A program made the position numbers and the translations under genes. From the NCBI GenBank assembly GCA_016715065.1, contig JADKBN010000029.1, forward strand, positions 310,001 through 374,000: a stretch of 64,000 bases of DNA. Reading direction: 5' to 3'. The notes beneath the pieces were generated by a model that did not search any database, was not told the origin of the DNA, and saw nothing but the letters and a program-made list of their open reading frames with translations. Source of the stretch: Fibrobacterota bacterium (GTDB lineage Bacteria > Fibrobacterota > Fibrobacteria > UBA5070). Positions 24,648 to 33,038 of this stretch are shown here, one piece after another (position 1 is the first letter of the stretch; each line of letters starts with the position of its first letter).

Positions 24648-26258
24648 ATGCGGTTGTCGATGATCCTGCTTTTGGCGCTGTCATGCGCGAGCTTCCCAAA
24701 GTCGTATTTCTTTGCAAGCGATGGCGCCGACGCGGGAGCGGGTAGCCAGGCTTCGCCTTGGAAAAGTTCGGCGAAATACAAATCGCTTTCCTTGGTTGCG
24801 GGAGATTCCGTCCTCTTCAAGCGCGGATCCGTTTGGGCCGCCGAATCGCTGTTCATTTCCGCCCAAGGCAGTCCGACCCATCCCATCGTTTTTTCATCCT
24901 GGGGAGATACCCGGGATTCCGCGCCGCATCTGCATTCGCCCGGCCGTCTGGTCGTGCTCACGCGGTCGTCCGATCTCATCCTGGAAAACCTGCGGCTCAG
25001 TGGAGCACGGGGCGGTTGCGTGGAATTGTGGGATTCCACCAATACGCGGATCGTGATCCAGGACATCGAGGCGAGCCAGTGCGGAGGAGGGGTCTACGCG
25101 ACCGGCACCGACTTGGTCATTCGTCGCAATTTCATCCACGATGGCAAGATGGTGGTCAATACGCCAGGAGCCAAGGGGACCGTTGCCGGAGACGACGATT
25201 ACGGGGCGTCCGGAATTGGCCTGGGTCAAGTCAACGGATGCAAGGTGTACTCCAACCGCCTGGAGAACCTGAAAGCGACCTCCTACGATTACGGCACCGA
25301 TGGCGGTGCCTTCGAATTTTGGCGGACGGTGCGCAACTGCGACATCCATTCCAATTTCAGCCGCAACACGGATGGATTCATGGAGTTCGGCGGATTGAAA
25401 GGCGATTCCGTTGTCGATGTTTCCATCCACCACAACCTGATCCTGGACGCGGGAACGGCGGGATGCTTCCACATGGGGGGGGCAGGTTCCGAGATGGGCG
25501 TTTTGTTTGACAAAATCCGGTTCGATCACAATCTCTCGGTGGACCGCTACCAGATGCCCTGGGGATACCATCTCTACTCGGACGGTCCACGCCTGGATCG
25601 ACCCGAACGCATCCAGGTGCGCAACAACATCTTCGTGTCGGATTCCGCCAAATTCTGGACTTTGGATTGGACGGCTCCCAACAAGGAGCCCGCTTTCCTG
25701 CACCGCGACAATCTTTTGTGGAGCCCCAAGCTGAATCCATTCAAGGACGGCTGGGTTGCCGGTCCGGGCGAAACCTTCGCCGATCCGCTCTTTGCCAATC
25801 CGGCCTGGAACAGCCGTCCGCTCTGGGATACGGTCGCTGCGGATTACGCGCCCAGTGGCTCCAGTCCAGCCGTCAAGGCAGGACAGAATTTGGGCTATGC
25901 GGTGGATTACTTCGGGAAGAGCTACGCCCAGGGCGAGGCCGTGGATCTGGGGCCGTTCTCTCGCGAAGGCCTGTCGGGCTTCCTCGCCGGACGCACGGGA
26001 AATTCACGGGAGGCGGCTGTGCGGGTGCACGGGTCGGGCAAGGGGTTGGTGGTGGAGTCGAATCTGGAGGTTTCCCAGCCGTGCCGGCTAAGGCTGCTGG
26101 GTCTTGGGGGCGAGGTCCTGCAGGAATCCGAATCCTGGCAAGCGCCCCTCGGACCGAGTTCCCATCAGGTTTCGTTCACCGCGAACCTGTCTACTCTGGC
26201 TTTGGTCGAAGTCCGAGTGGGTCCATCCCGGGTCGTTCGTCTCGTGGCCCTTCGCTGA
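24648..26258 (+). CDS. secreted right-handed beta-helix protein
   Basis: A 536-residue exported protein (signal peptide 1 to about 18). It starts with YFFASDGADAGAGSQASPWK, the opening typical of pectate-lyase-like beta-helix proteins. Repeated strand-turn units follow (LILENLRLSG, RIVIQDIEAS, LVIRRNFIHDG, CKVYSNRLENL, VSIHHNLILDAG, IQVRNNIFVSD). The last 90 residues form a beta-rich tail (CRLRLLGLGGEVLQ) resembling the sorting modules elsewhere in the window. A polysaccharide lyase or hydrolase is possible but no catalytic set can be named. Confidence 0.72.
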   Translation: MRLSMILLLALSCASFPKSYFFASDGADAGAGSQASPWKSSAKYKSLSLVAGDSVLFKRGSVWAAESLFISAQGSPTHPIVFSSWGDTRDSAPHLHSPGRLVVLTRSSDLILENLRLSGARGGCVELWDSTNTRIVIQDIEASQCGGGVYATGTDLVIRRNFIHDGKMVVNTPGAKGTVAGDDDYGASGIGLGQVNGCKVYSNRLENLKATSYDYGTDGGAFEFWRTVRNCDIHSNFSRNTDGFMEFGGLKGDSVVDVSIHHNLILDAGTAGCFHMGGAGSEMGVLFDKIRFDHNLSVDRYQMPWGYHLYSDGPRLDRPERIQVRNNIFVSDSAKFWTLDWTAPNKEPAFLHRDNLLWSPKLNPFKDGWVAGPGETFADPLFANPAWNSRPLWDTVAADYAPSGSSPAVKAGQNLGYAVDYFGKSYAQGEAVDLGPFSREGLSGFLAGRTGNSREAAVRVHGSGKGLVVESNLEVSQPCRLRLLGLGGEVLQESESWQAPLGPSSHQVSFTANLSTLALVEVRVGPSRVVRLVALR

Positions 26259-26319
26259 ATCCGGCAATTCAGTCAAAATCCGCAAACCCAGTGCGGCCAA
26301 GGCGGGGCGGTAGGATTCC

Positions 26320-26886
26320 TCACCAGCTGCGGCGCACTCCGAACATCGTGGTGATGGCCCACGGAAAGCCTGGCACCAGCGAAAGGGACAAACGGGTGCG
26401 ATCGTCCAGACGCCGCAACAGATCGAACTCGCCGCCGTACCACAAGAATCGGTGCTGCCAGCCATGCCAGGTGTCGTCGCCAAAAAAGCCGTTGGTGGCG
26501 TATCCGGGCAGATTCTGCCAGTCCTTGCGCATCACCAGGGTGGGTCCTAAACCGCCGTGGACACTCCAAGTCTCGCCCTTGTAAATCCAGCCGCGTACGC
26601 CCAGATGGACAAAGATCTGGGGCTTGTCCGCGCAGTCCCTGTACCAGGCGGTCTTCGCGCGGATGCCAAAATGTGTCCAAGGCTCCACGTCGTAGCTGAC
26701 CGCCCCTCCCAGTTGCACCACCCACCAGCCGTCGTTGTCCAAGCGGCGCGGATACAAGGTTGGTTGGGTGCCACCGCCGGGATGGAAGGTGAGGCCAACG
26801 GCTTGTACGGAAGCAGCTTGGGGCCAATGTCCGGACGAATCAGACATGGAGGCGGCAAGCAGAGCGGACAGCAATTGGAGGAGCAT
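26320..26886 (-). CDS. outer-membrane barrel-like hypothetical protein
   Basis: A 188-residue protein with an N-terminal signal-like segment (MLLQLLSALLAASMS) and alternating aromatic-rich strands (WVVQLGGAVSYDV, THFGIRAKTAWYRD, IFVHLGVRGWIYKG, RFLWYGGEFDLLRRL). It ends in tryptophan, which suits an outer-membrane beta barrel of about 8 strands. I do not recognise the family. It lies between two other exported-protein genes and diverges from the next barrel-like gene at 26953. Confidence 0.6.
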   Translation of the reverse strand: MLLQLLSALLAASMSDSSGHWPQAASVQAVGLTFHPGGGTQPTLYPRRLDNDGWWVVQLGGAVSYDVEPWTHFGIRAKTAWYRDCADKPQIFVHLGVRGWIYKGETWSVHGGLGPTLVMRKDWQNLPGYATNGFFGDDTWHGWQHRFLWYGGEFDLLRRLDDRTRLSLSLVPGFPWAITTMFGVRRSW

Positions 26887-26952
26887 GGGCGGGAAGGTAG
26901 GTTCGGTTGGATCGAATCGGCTGGGCTGGTCAGTCTATTTTTCCAGTGTAGA

Positions 26953-27825
26953 ATGATCTCCCTAGTCGGTCTCCTCCTTGGTTTGTCCGCTGTCGCCTCC
27001 GACACGCTCCCACCTCCAGCCGCTTCGCAAAGCCCTGCCGCGCGGGCATGGCATTGGGTCGCCGACGACTTCGAGGTGTTGGCGGCCACCAGCGGGACGG
27101 TGGACTTCGCGGGGGATCTCTTCGGGGATCGGCGGTTCACCGACCTCCCGCCAGGATACCGTTCGGATTTCAAGGTGTGGGTGGACTTCTTCCGCTGGAA
27201 GGGATTCATTTCCAACTGGCTGATCGGAAACACCACCGTGGCTTCGCGATTCGATTCCACGGCCTTCCAGCTTTCCCACATCCGCTACGTGCTCACGCCC
27301 GGCTACCGCTACGAATTCGAGTCCTGGCAGATCTCGGGGCTCCTGTTGCACGAATGCGTCCATACCGTGTCACGCCCCGAAGCCAATGGATCGGTGTGGT
27401 GGAACAGCTTCCAGATCGGCGCGGGCACCAAGGGCGCCTACCACGACCACTTCGTGGACAGCTACCGCAAGGCCGGAGCGTTCCCGTCCTTGCGCCTGGA
27501 TGGACGCTTGGACTTTGGACAATTTCTGTATGGAGGCCGTTCCGTTTGGATCGGGCAGAACCACGATTTCCGCCAGGAGGTGTTCGGGCTTGCCAGGCTG
27601 CGGCTGGGAAGCGTGGGGCCCTTCGGGTTCTTCCAGGACGTGGAGCCCCACCTTTGGCGCGCCAGCAGCGGGCGGATCGACCAGAAATGGAGCTTGTCCA
27701 CGCACATGTACCTGTTGGGCAAAAACAACATCGTGGGAGGCTATGCCCGTTGGATCCCGCTGGACCAGAATCCCCACGACAACGAAAACGGCCTTGGAAA
27801 GATCGGCTTCGAGATCGTGTTCTGA
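26953..27825 (+). CDS. outer-membrane barrel-like hypothetical protein
   Basis: A 290-residue exported protein, signal peptide 1 to about 15 (MISLVGLLLGLSAVASD). It has repeated aromatic beta strands (FKVWVDFFRWKGFISNWLI, YRYEFESWQISGLLLHECV, FQIGAGTKGAYHDHFVD) and ends IGFEIVF, with the C-terminal Phe of barrel proteins. The motif LLHECVHTV resembles an HExxH-like site but reads HECVH; whether it binds metal is open. ATG 26953 is chosen because hydrophobic signal residues begin there. Confidence 0.65.
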   Translation: MISLVGLLLGLSAVASDTLPPPAASQSPAARAWHWVADDFEVLAATSGTVDFAGDLFGDRRFTDLPPGYRSDFKVWVDFFRWKGFISNWLIGNTTVASRFDSTAFQLSHIRYVLTPGYRYEFESWQISGLLLHECVHTVSRPEANGSVWWNSFQIGAGTKGAYHDHFVDSYRKAGAFPSLRLDGRLDFGQFLYGGRSVWIGQNHDFRQEVFGLARLRLGSVGPFGFFQDVEPHLWRASSGRIDQKWSLSTHMYLLGKNNIVGGYARWIPLDQNPHDNENGLGKIGFEIVF

Positions 27826-27841
27826 TCCGCCTCGAAAGGAT

Positions 27842-29998
27842 TCAGGGGATCGCGATCACCAAGTTTCCCGCCGATCCTTCCGAAGTCCATTCCACCACGA
27901 AAATCCCGCGTCCGGCGGGACGGGAAAGGGTGACGGTCGGTCCGTCGGAAACTGCCTCTGACAGAATCCGACCTCGCGGGTCCCGCAGGCGAAGATTCGT
28001 GGGGCTGCCCGGCTCCAGGCCCTCGATCCGGATTCGGCTTCCTTCCAGGATGCACTGAGGCCTGGATCCAAAGTGGCGGGCCTTGGTTCCCAGCGTCTCG
28101 CAGGGGCGTCCCGGTGGGCACCAGCGGTAGGCGAAGATCTTGCCCTTGCCGTCTTCTTCGGCTAGCACGATCCGTTCCCCGTTTTCTCGCACGGCAACAT
28201 TGATCGGGTGGTTGAGGTCGGTGGCACCGGCGTACCACCCCACGCTGGAATCCGGGGCCAGCGATCCCATGCGCCGGCCCGTGGCCAGCTCGAACACCAT
28301 GATCTCCCCCCGACACTTCATGATCGATCCTTTGGCGCCGCGCGTGCCTTCGACGTCGATGCACAGGGTGTTGGGCCCCCGATCGCCGTAGGCGATGTAG
28401 GCGAACTCGGTGTCGGCGGCCAGGCCCGCGGGCAGAAGCATGTCGTAGGTGTTCACGTCCAGACGCGGGACGACTCCCGAGCCGCTGTCTCGAAACGGGA
28501 TCTCGATCCTTCTGGAAGTCCGTATGACAGAATCCGACCAATGCTCGTACACCTGCAGGAAGCTCGGGAACTGGGTGGTGCCTCCCGCGATCAGCATGCG
28601 GTCGAGGTCCTTGAAATAGCGCAGCCGGAACGCGTCGCCGTTTCCTTCCGTGAACGGTACCCGTTCTTTCCGGATGTTCTTGAGGTCCCAGCGGGGGCAG
28701 CCGTTGGCATCCAGCCCAATGCAGGGAATCATGGTGATGCCGCGCCCGCCAAATCGGATGGTGCCATCGTCGGCCACGTCGATGCCCTTGATGTACGGGT
28801 AGGTCACATCGAAGGAGGCAAGCTCCGCGCGTTGCACCCGTCCGTCGCCGTTGTCGTCTTGCCATGCCGCGCGCCGTATCAAAGGAGTGGTGGCATCGAC
28901 CGGATCCAGCAATGTGTCCATCCAGTGCTCCACGCTGCGACCTCCCGCGAAGAACACGGCGCAGGGAGCCGCGATCTCCTCGCCGGGCAGAAATCGGAAA
29001 ACCGCCACATAGCCCGCGCGCATGGGAGATCCGAACAGGAAATCCTTCCCTCCGATCCGGCGCATCCAGACAGATTCCGTTGGAGATTGCAGCCGGATGT
29101 CGTCGGGGAACCGGAAAGGGTCCAGGGTGACCCCGGCCAGCTTCCAAGACCGGCCAGGAGGCTGGCTCCAATCCATCGCAAACCGTTTCGCGTTCAGATG
29201 GATGGAAGAGCCGTCGGATCCAACCTGCGCATCGGCGGAATTCACGAAAGACAACCCCTGGACCTGCCACAGCAACGAGGAATCTTGAGCGGAAAACACG
29301 CGGATGTCCGTGCCTCCCATGGTCTGCATCGGGATTCCCGTGTTGCCCACGTAAAGGTTCCCTGCGCTGTCCACTCCCAGGCCGCGGATCCCCCAGAATC
29401 GGCGCTCGCCATAGGCGCCGCGCACAGGTCCGGCGAAAACGCCCCCTTTGGTTCCGAAGGTCCGAAACAAGGTCCAGCGGGAGCCTTCGCGCTGGAAGAT
29501 CTTCACATCCTGGTCCGGCCCGTTGTCTGCAACCAGCAGCCGACCTTGTCGATCGAAGGCCACGGCGGTCGGGTCTTCCACCGAGCGGATGAACGTGCTG
29601 TCCGAGCAGGCGATGTACGGAACACTGTCGCCTTGGTTCGGAGCCGGAGCCAGCTTGTACAGGAACGCTCTGCCGTAGAAATTGCGGATCCGGCAGGTGT
29701 CGCCACGCAGGCGGGCGGTTCTGGAATCGGTGGAATCCAGCCACCAATTTTTGTCAATCCGGTTTCCCTGGTGGTAGGCCGCGTTCGGCGTGTGTCCTTC
29801 GTCCCAGAAGCTTTTCGTGAGCACCAACGGGCGGGGATACTGGTGGCTGTTCACGTAGACCACGTTCATGTCTTCCAGGAAGTTCTGGACATGGTTTTCC
29901 GGGCGTCCCGAGGTGTTGGCCAGCCAATGGATCTGGGCAGGTAGTCGGGAGGCGGAGTCCGGTCCGGACCAGAGGCAAAACAAGAGGGAGATGAGCAT
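27842..29998 (-). CDS. large secreted beta-propeller-like protein
   Basis: A 718-residue exported protein (signal about 1-16). Its middle contains NHL-like propeller blades (DPTAVAFDRQGRLLVADNGP, WGIRGLGVDSAGNLYVGNTG, HPINVAVRENGERIVLAEED) and one EF-hand-like loop (DDNGDGRVQRAEL) that may bind calcium. The C-terminus has the layout of a sorting module (TNLRLRDPRGRILS, then GRGIFVVEWTSEG). No catalytic motif is evident. A role in binding surfaces or carbohydrates is possible but unsupported. It is divergent from the sigma-54 unit at 30158. Confidence 0.7.
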   Translation of the reverse strand: MLISLLFCLWSGPDSASRLPAQIHWLANTSGRPENHVQNFLEDMNVVYVNSHQYPRPLVLTKSFWDEGHTPNAAYHQGNRIDKNWWLDSTDSRTARLRGDTCRIRNFYGRAFLYKLAPAPNQGDSVPYIACSDSTFIRSVEDPTAVAFDRQGRLLVADNGPDQDVKIFQREGSRWTLFRTFGTKGGVFAGPVRGAYGERRFWGIRGLGVDSAGNLYVGNTGIPMQTMGGTDIRVFSAQDSSLLWQVQGLSFVNSADAQVGSDGSSIHLNAKRFAMDWSQPPGRSWKLAGVTLDPFRFPDDIRLQSPTESVWMRRIGGKDFLFGSPMRAGYVAVFRFLPGEEIAAPCAVFFAGGRSVEHWMDTLLDPVDATTPLIRRAAWQDDNGDGRVQRAELASFDVTYPYIKGIDVADDGTIRFGGRGITMIPCIGLDANGCPRWDLKNIRKERVPFTEGNGDAFRLRYFKDLDRMLIAGGTTQFPSFLQVYEHWSDSVIRTSRRIEIPFRDSGSGVVPRLDVNTYDMLLPAGLAADTEFAYIAYGDRGPNTLCIDVEGTRGAKGSIMKCRGEIMVFELATGRRMGSLAPDSSVGWYAGATDLNHPINVAVRENGERIVLAEEDGKGKIFAYRWCPPGRPCETLGTKARHFGSRPQCILEGSRIRIEGLEPGSPTNLRLRDPRGRILSEAVSDGPTVTLSRPAGRGIFVVEWTSEGSAGNLVIAIP

Positions 29999-30057
29999 TG
30001 GGAATCCGAGGAGGTGATGGAATCAGGATACCCTTGGATTGTACATCTTCACCAGCC

Positions 30058-30068
30058 ATCAGTCTGAT
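30058..30068. promoter_or_regulatory. candidate activator site 1, ATCAG-T-CTGAT
   Basis: A perfect 11-bp palindrome centred 95 bp upstream of the sigma-54 promoter at 30158. Near-identical sites precede the other two sigma-54 promoters (36674, 40103). It is the likely binding site of the NtrC-type regulator encoded at 33025-34500. Confidence 0.6.
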
Positions 30069-30157
30069 CCTCCCACAACGTCGTTTTGAAGGAATGGCCA
30101 GCGATCGGAGCCCTGTTCCTTCGCGTTGGAAGACAGGAATCGGATCGAGCCGACTGG

Positions 30158-30172
30158 TGGCACGACTGTTGC
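30158..30172 (+). promoter_or_regulatory. sigma-54 promoter 1 (TGGCACGACTGTTGC)
   Basis: GG and GC are 10 bases apart, with TGGCACG and TTGC matching the -24/-12 consensus fully. Transcription should start near 30183, about 110 bases before the first gene (30293). It would drive the sll1863-like, BON and DUF3309-like genes. Confidence 0.85.
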
Positions 30173-30292
30173 GATTGGTACCGAGCATCAGAATCGAAAA
30201 TTCTCTGGAATTCGGTGCTTGGCATGAGGTCTCCTGCGCGACGGTTCGCGGAGGGTGCCACGGCGTGCTCGAACCAACGATTGGGGTAGAAC

Positions 30293-30595
30293 ATGCAATT
30301 GACAAGACTCGAATACCAAGTGCGGATGGAAGAGCAACTCCGGCAATGGAGCCTTCGCCGCGATGCCATTCGGGAGATGGCCGAAAGAGCCGGAGCCGAC
30401 ATCAAGCGCAGTGTTTGGCTCGAATTCAGCGAGATCGAAAAGCTGCTCGTTTCCGGCCGAAAGCACTTGCATGGATTGGAAACGATGGCCATCGACGCCT
30501 GGGAGGCGGGTAAGGTGGAGATCGTCGAGAAATGGAACCTGGTCGGCGGATCGGTCGATGCGGTCTGGGTCAGGGTTCGAAACATGGCGCGATGA
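30293..30595 (+). CDS. small coiled-coil protein, sll1863-like
   Basis: A 100-residue soluble protein, mostly amphipathic helix (YQVRMEEQLRQWSLRRDAIR, then SEIEKLLVSGRKHLHGLE). It resembles sll1863-type stress-response coiled-coil proteins, which are often found beside BON-domain genes. The relation is by pattern only. It is the first gene after sigma-54 promoter 1 and 68 bases upstream of the BON gene, so both should respond to the same signal. Confidence 0.62.
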   Translation: MQLTRLEYQVRMEEQLRQWSLRRDAIREMAERAGADIKRSVWLEFSEIEKLLVSGRKHLHGLETMAIDAWEAGKVEIVEKWNLVGGSVDAVWVRVRNMAR

Positions 30596-30663
30596 TGGAT
30601 CCATCGAGATCCACCATGATTTGCGGTACAGAAAATGTCAAACAAGATAAGGCGGACGGATAC

Positions 30664-31236
30664 ATGAACAATCGATACCTCAAGAACATCGGCACATCCT
30701 TGATTCTCGGGGGCACCCTGCTGGCCTCCCCGTTGCTCGCCGAAAAGCACAAATCCACCGCGCCCATAAGTGATTCCTGGCTGACGGCGAAGATGAAGAT
30801 CGCCCTGGCTTCCGACGGCCGCGTGAAGGGACGTCAAGTGAGCGTGGAGACCACCAACGGAACGATGATGCTCCGTGGCAAGGTCGACGACCAGGCGGCC
30901 AAGGACGCCGCCCGGCAGATCGCCAAGGCCATGGAAGGCGTGAAGAAGGTGGAAGACGACCTGCAGGTGGTGAAGCCCTCCAGGCAAGCCGCCGTCGAGG
31001 TGATCGACGATTCGATCACGGCCAGGGTGCGATCCCAGATCGATCGGGATGCCGATCTGATGAACGATTCGCGGCTCAAGACGGCGGACATCGGCGTGGT
31101 CTCCAACGCAGGCGTGGTTTCGCTGACCGGCGAAGTCCCGTCCATCGTGGTCAGCGCCCAGGCCTCCTGGGTGGCCTGGGGAGTGGAAGGCGTTCGCTCG
31201 GTCCGCAATGACCTGACGATCAAGAGCTCCAAATGA
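30664..31236 (+). CDS. BON-domain exported protein (OsmY-like)
   Basis: A 190-residue periplasmic protein with a signal peptide (1 to about 24; LILGGTLLASPLLA). Two BON domains follow: SDSWLTAKMKIALASDGRVK to about residue 100, and DDSITARVRSQIDRDADLMN to the end. Each has the conserved glycine-turn (MMLRGKVDDQ, VSLTGEVPS). BON proteins such as OsmY bind membranes and protect the envelope under osmotic stress. ATG 30664 is used because the signal peptide begins there. The stop overlaps the next gene (ATGA). Confidence 0.88.
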   Translation: MNNRYLKNIGTSLILGGTLLASPLLAEKHKSTAPISDSWLTAKMKIALASDGRVKGRQVSVETTNGTMMLRGKVDDQAAKDAARQIAKAMEGVKKVEDDLQVVKPSRQAAVEVIDDSITARVRSQIDRDADLMNDSRLKTADIGVVSNAGVVSLTGEVPSIVVSAQASWVAWGVEGVRSVRNDLTIKSSK

Positions 31237-31385
31237 CCCTCCTCATCGTGATCCTGATCTTGCTCGCGCTCGGTGGTGGTGGTTGGGGATACGGCAGGTA
31301 CGGCTGGCTCGGCATGTCTCCCTCAGGCCTGATCCTGCTCGTTTTGGTCATCATGTATTTCACGGGAAATCTGTCCTTCCGCTAA
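31233..31385 (+). CDS. 50-aa membrane mini-protein, DUF3309-like (copy 1)
   Basis: The protein has two hydrophobic segments separated by a glycine/aromatic turn, ALGGGGWGYGRYGW. It resembles DUF3309, small membrane proteins of unknown function. The ATG overlaps the BON stop, which supports real translation. A paralogue at 37068 shares ALGGGGW-YGRYGW and the MSP motif, and also lies in a sigma-54-driven unit. A strong terminator follows at 31424. Confidence 0.75.
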   Translation: MTLLIVILILLALGGGGWGYGRYGWLGMSPSGLILLVLVIMYFTGNLSFR

Positions 31386-31423
31386 GACCTTGTTGAGGGT
31401 CGAAGCGGACCAGAAGGACAAAA

Positions 31424-31455
31424 CCCCACCAGCCTTGCGGCTAGTGGGGTTTTTT
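31424..31455. terminator. bidirectional rho-independent terminator
   Basis: CCCCAC-C-AGCC (31424-31434) pairs with GGCT-A-GTGGGG (31439-31449), followed by six T residues on the plus strand and preceded by four A residues that serve the minus strand. It ends both the BON/DUF3309 transcript and the superoxide dismutase gene. Confidence 0.88.
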
Positions 31456-31474
31456 GCGGAGCTAGAAGGACCGA

Positions 31475-32068
31475 TCAGGCCTTGAAGCGTTCGGAGGCCT
31501 TGGACCAGTTCCAGATTTCGAACAACGATTCCGCATACTTCTGGCGGAGATTGCGGTAATCGATGTAGTAGGCGTGCTCCCACACGTCGATCACCAACAG
31601 AGGCTTGCCGGTGGAGGCGATGACCGCGTTGGAGGTCTTTTCGATGGCCAGGGTGCCGTCGGCCTTCTTGACCAACCAGGTCCAGGCGGATCCGAAATTT
31701 CCCACCGAGTCGGCCACGAACTTCTTCTTGAATTCTTCAAAGGATCCAAAGGCCTTGTCGATGGCCGCAGAAAGTTCAGCGGAAGGCTTGGAGCCTCCGG
31801 GTGTGAGCGATTCCCAGTAGAAGGTGTGGTTCCAGACCTGGGCGGCGTTGTTGTAGATGCCGGCCTTCTTGGCCTCCGGCCACTTGTCCTGGGCGGCCAG
31901 AAGCTCGTCCAAGCTCAAGCTCTCCAGGCCAGTGCCCTCCAGCAAGCCATTGAGATTTGTGGCATAGGCCGCGTGGTGCTTGCCGTAGTGGTAGGTGATC
32001 GTCTCTTCCGAGATGATCGGGGCCAGCGCGTTGGGGGCGTAGGGGAGGGCAGGGACAGTATGAGGCAT
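31475..32068 (-). CDS. Fe/Mn superoxide dismutase
   Basis: A 197-residue cytoplasmic enzyme converting superoxide to oxygen and peroxide. Metal ligands are H27 (TYHYGKHH), H81 (VWNHTFYW), D161 and H165 (DVWEHAYY). The segments NNAAQVWNH and GSAWTWLV are typical; Fe or Mn use cannot be settled by eye, although the pattern is closest to the Fe (SodB) type. Length is standard. It is divergent from the phosphatase gene at 32223, with a palindrome between them. Confidence 0.95.
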   Translation of the reverse strand: MPHTVPALPYAPNALAPIISEETITYHYGKHHAAYATNLNGLLEGTGLESLSLDELLAAQDKWPEAKKAGIYNNAAQVWNHTFYWESLTPGGSKPSAELSAAIDKAFGSFEEFKKKFVADSVGNFGSAWTWLVKKADGTLAIEKTSNAVIASTGKPLLVIDVWEHAYYIDYRNLRQKYAESLFEIWNWSKASERFKA

Positions 32069-32141
32069 GAGCTTCTCCTTGAGTTGTGGTTGAGAATCTT
32101 TATCAACTATTCAATGGTAACATACATCGCTCGGTTCCAGA

Positions 32142-32154
32142 GACCACAGTGGTC
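32142..32154. promoter_or_regulatory. palindrome GACCAC-A-GTGGTC
   Basis: A perfect 6+1+6 palindrome in the divergent gap between the superoxide dismutase and phosphatase genes, 69 bp before the latter. A regulator site is plausible; no regulator is known. Confidence 0.3.
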
Positions 32155-32222
32155 ATGTCCCGGTTTGCGGGATCTGGAGCGATTGGTCAGCCAATTTGGC
32201 GTCGTGGGGGTAGGTTACGGCC

Positions 32223-33038
32223 ATGTCATCCAGAAATCCCATCCTGTTGGATGCCCATCTTTCCGCGGCCCTGGAAATCGCCCAAACCGTTGGCGAAGAG
32301 GTGCTCAAGTTCCAGAAAGAGGGCTTTTTCGTCAAAGAAAAAGGACATCTGGACCTTGTGACGGAAGCAGACGAGGCAGCCGAGCGGCTGATCCGCACCG
32401 CTTTGCTGGAAAAATTTCCGGAAGATGGCTTTTTGGGGGAAGAAGGATCCGATATTCCCGGAACCTCCGGTCTGGTGTGGGTGGTGGATCCGATCGACGG
32501 GACCATCAACTTTTCCCGAGGCCACAGCGAATACGGGATTTCCATTGGGTTGCGCGGGCTGGACGGCCATCCGGAGCTCGGGGTCATTCGGTTTCCCGCC
32601 CTGGGGAAAACCTACTGGGCCACCCGCGGAGGCGGTGCATTCTGCGACGGTCGGCAGCTCCAAGTGAGCTCCACCGATCGACTGGATCGATTCCTGGTCC
32701 ACGAGACAGATACGTGTCGCACCGATGCGCCCGCCACCTTCCAGCGCAAGATTCTCAAGGCCCACCTTCCGCTCCTGGAAAAGGTCATGCGCTGGCGCAT
32801 CAGCGGTGCCGCGGTGCACGACCTGTGCTTGTTGGCGGAAGGCAAGATCGACGTCTATCTGATCGATCAGTTCCACGAATGGGATGTCCTGGCGGGCTGG
32901 GCGATCGTTCGCGAAGCGGGCGGCGAACTGATGTCGCAAGTCGGCGAGGAAGCCACCTGCCAAAGCCCGTCGCTGGTGTTCCACAACGGAAAATGCGGCG
33001 ACCAGATCGTCAAGGCCTTGAGGCCTACTCGTCGGTAG
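32223..33038 (+). CDS. inositol-monophosphatase-family phosphatase
   Basis: A 271-residue metal-dependent phosphatase. Motifs are the GEEG loop (GFLGEEGSD), DPIDGTINF (metal-binding DxxDGT) and the C-terminal WDVLAGWAIVREAGGEL. Substrates in the family include inositol phosphate, 3'-phosphoadenosine 5'-phosphate and fructose 1,6-bisphosphate; the sequence does not decide. The usual GSAA segment reads SGAAVHDL. Its 3' end overlaps the convergent regulator gene by 14 bases. Confidence 0.88.
   Translation: MSSRNPILLDAHLSAALEIAQTVGEEVLKFQKEGFFVKEKGHLDLVTEADEAAERLIRTALLEKFPEDGFLGEEGSDIPGTSGLVWVVDPIDGTINFSRGHSEYGISIGLRGLDGHPELGVIRFPALGKTYWATRGGGAFCDGRQLQVSSTDRLDRFLVHETDTCRTDAPATFQRKILKAHLPLLEKVMRWRISGAAVHDLCLLAEGKIDVYLIDQFHEWDVLAGWAIVREAGGELMSQVGEEATCQSPSLVFHNGKCGDQIVKALRPTRR

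Noticed and set aside
29998..30513. 171-residue plus-strand open frame before the sll1863-like gene
   Set aside because: It overlaps the sigma-54 promoter and activator site and the real gene in another frame; no ribosome-binding site or domain pattern.
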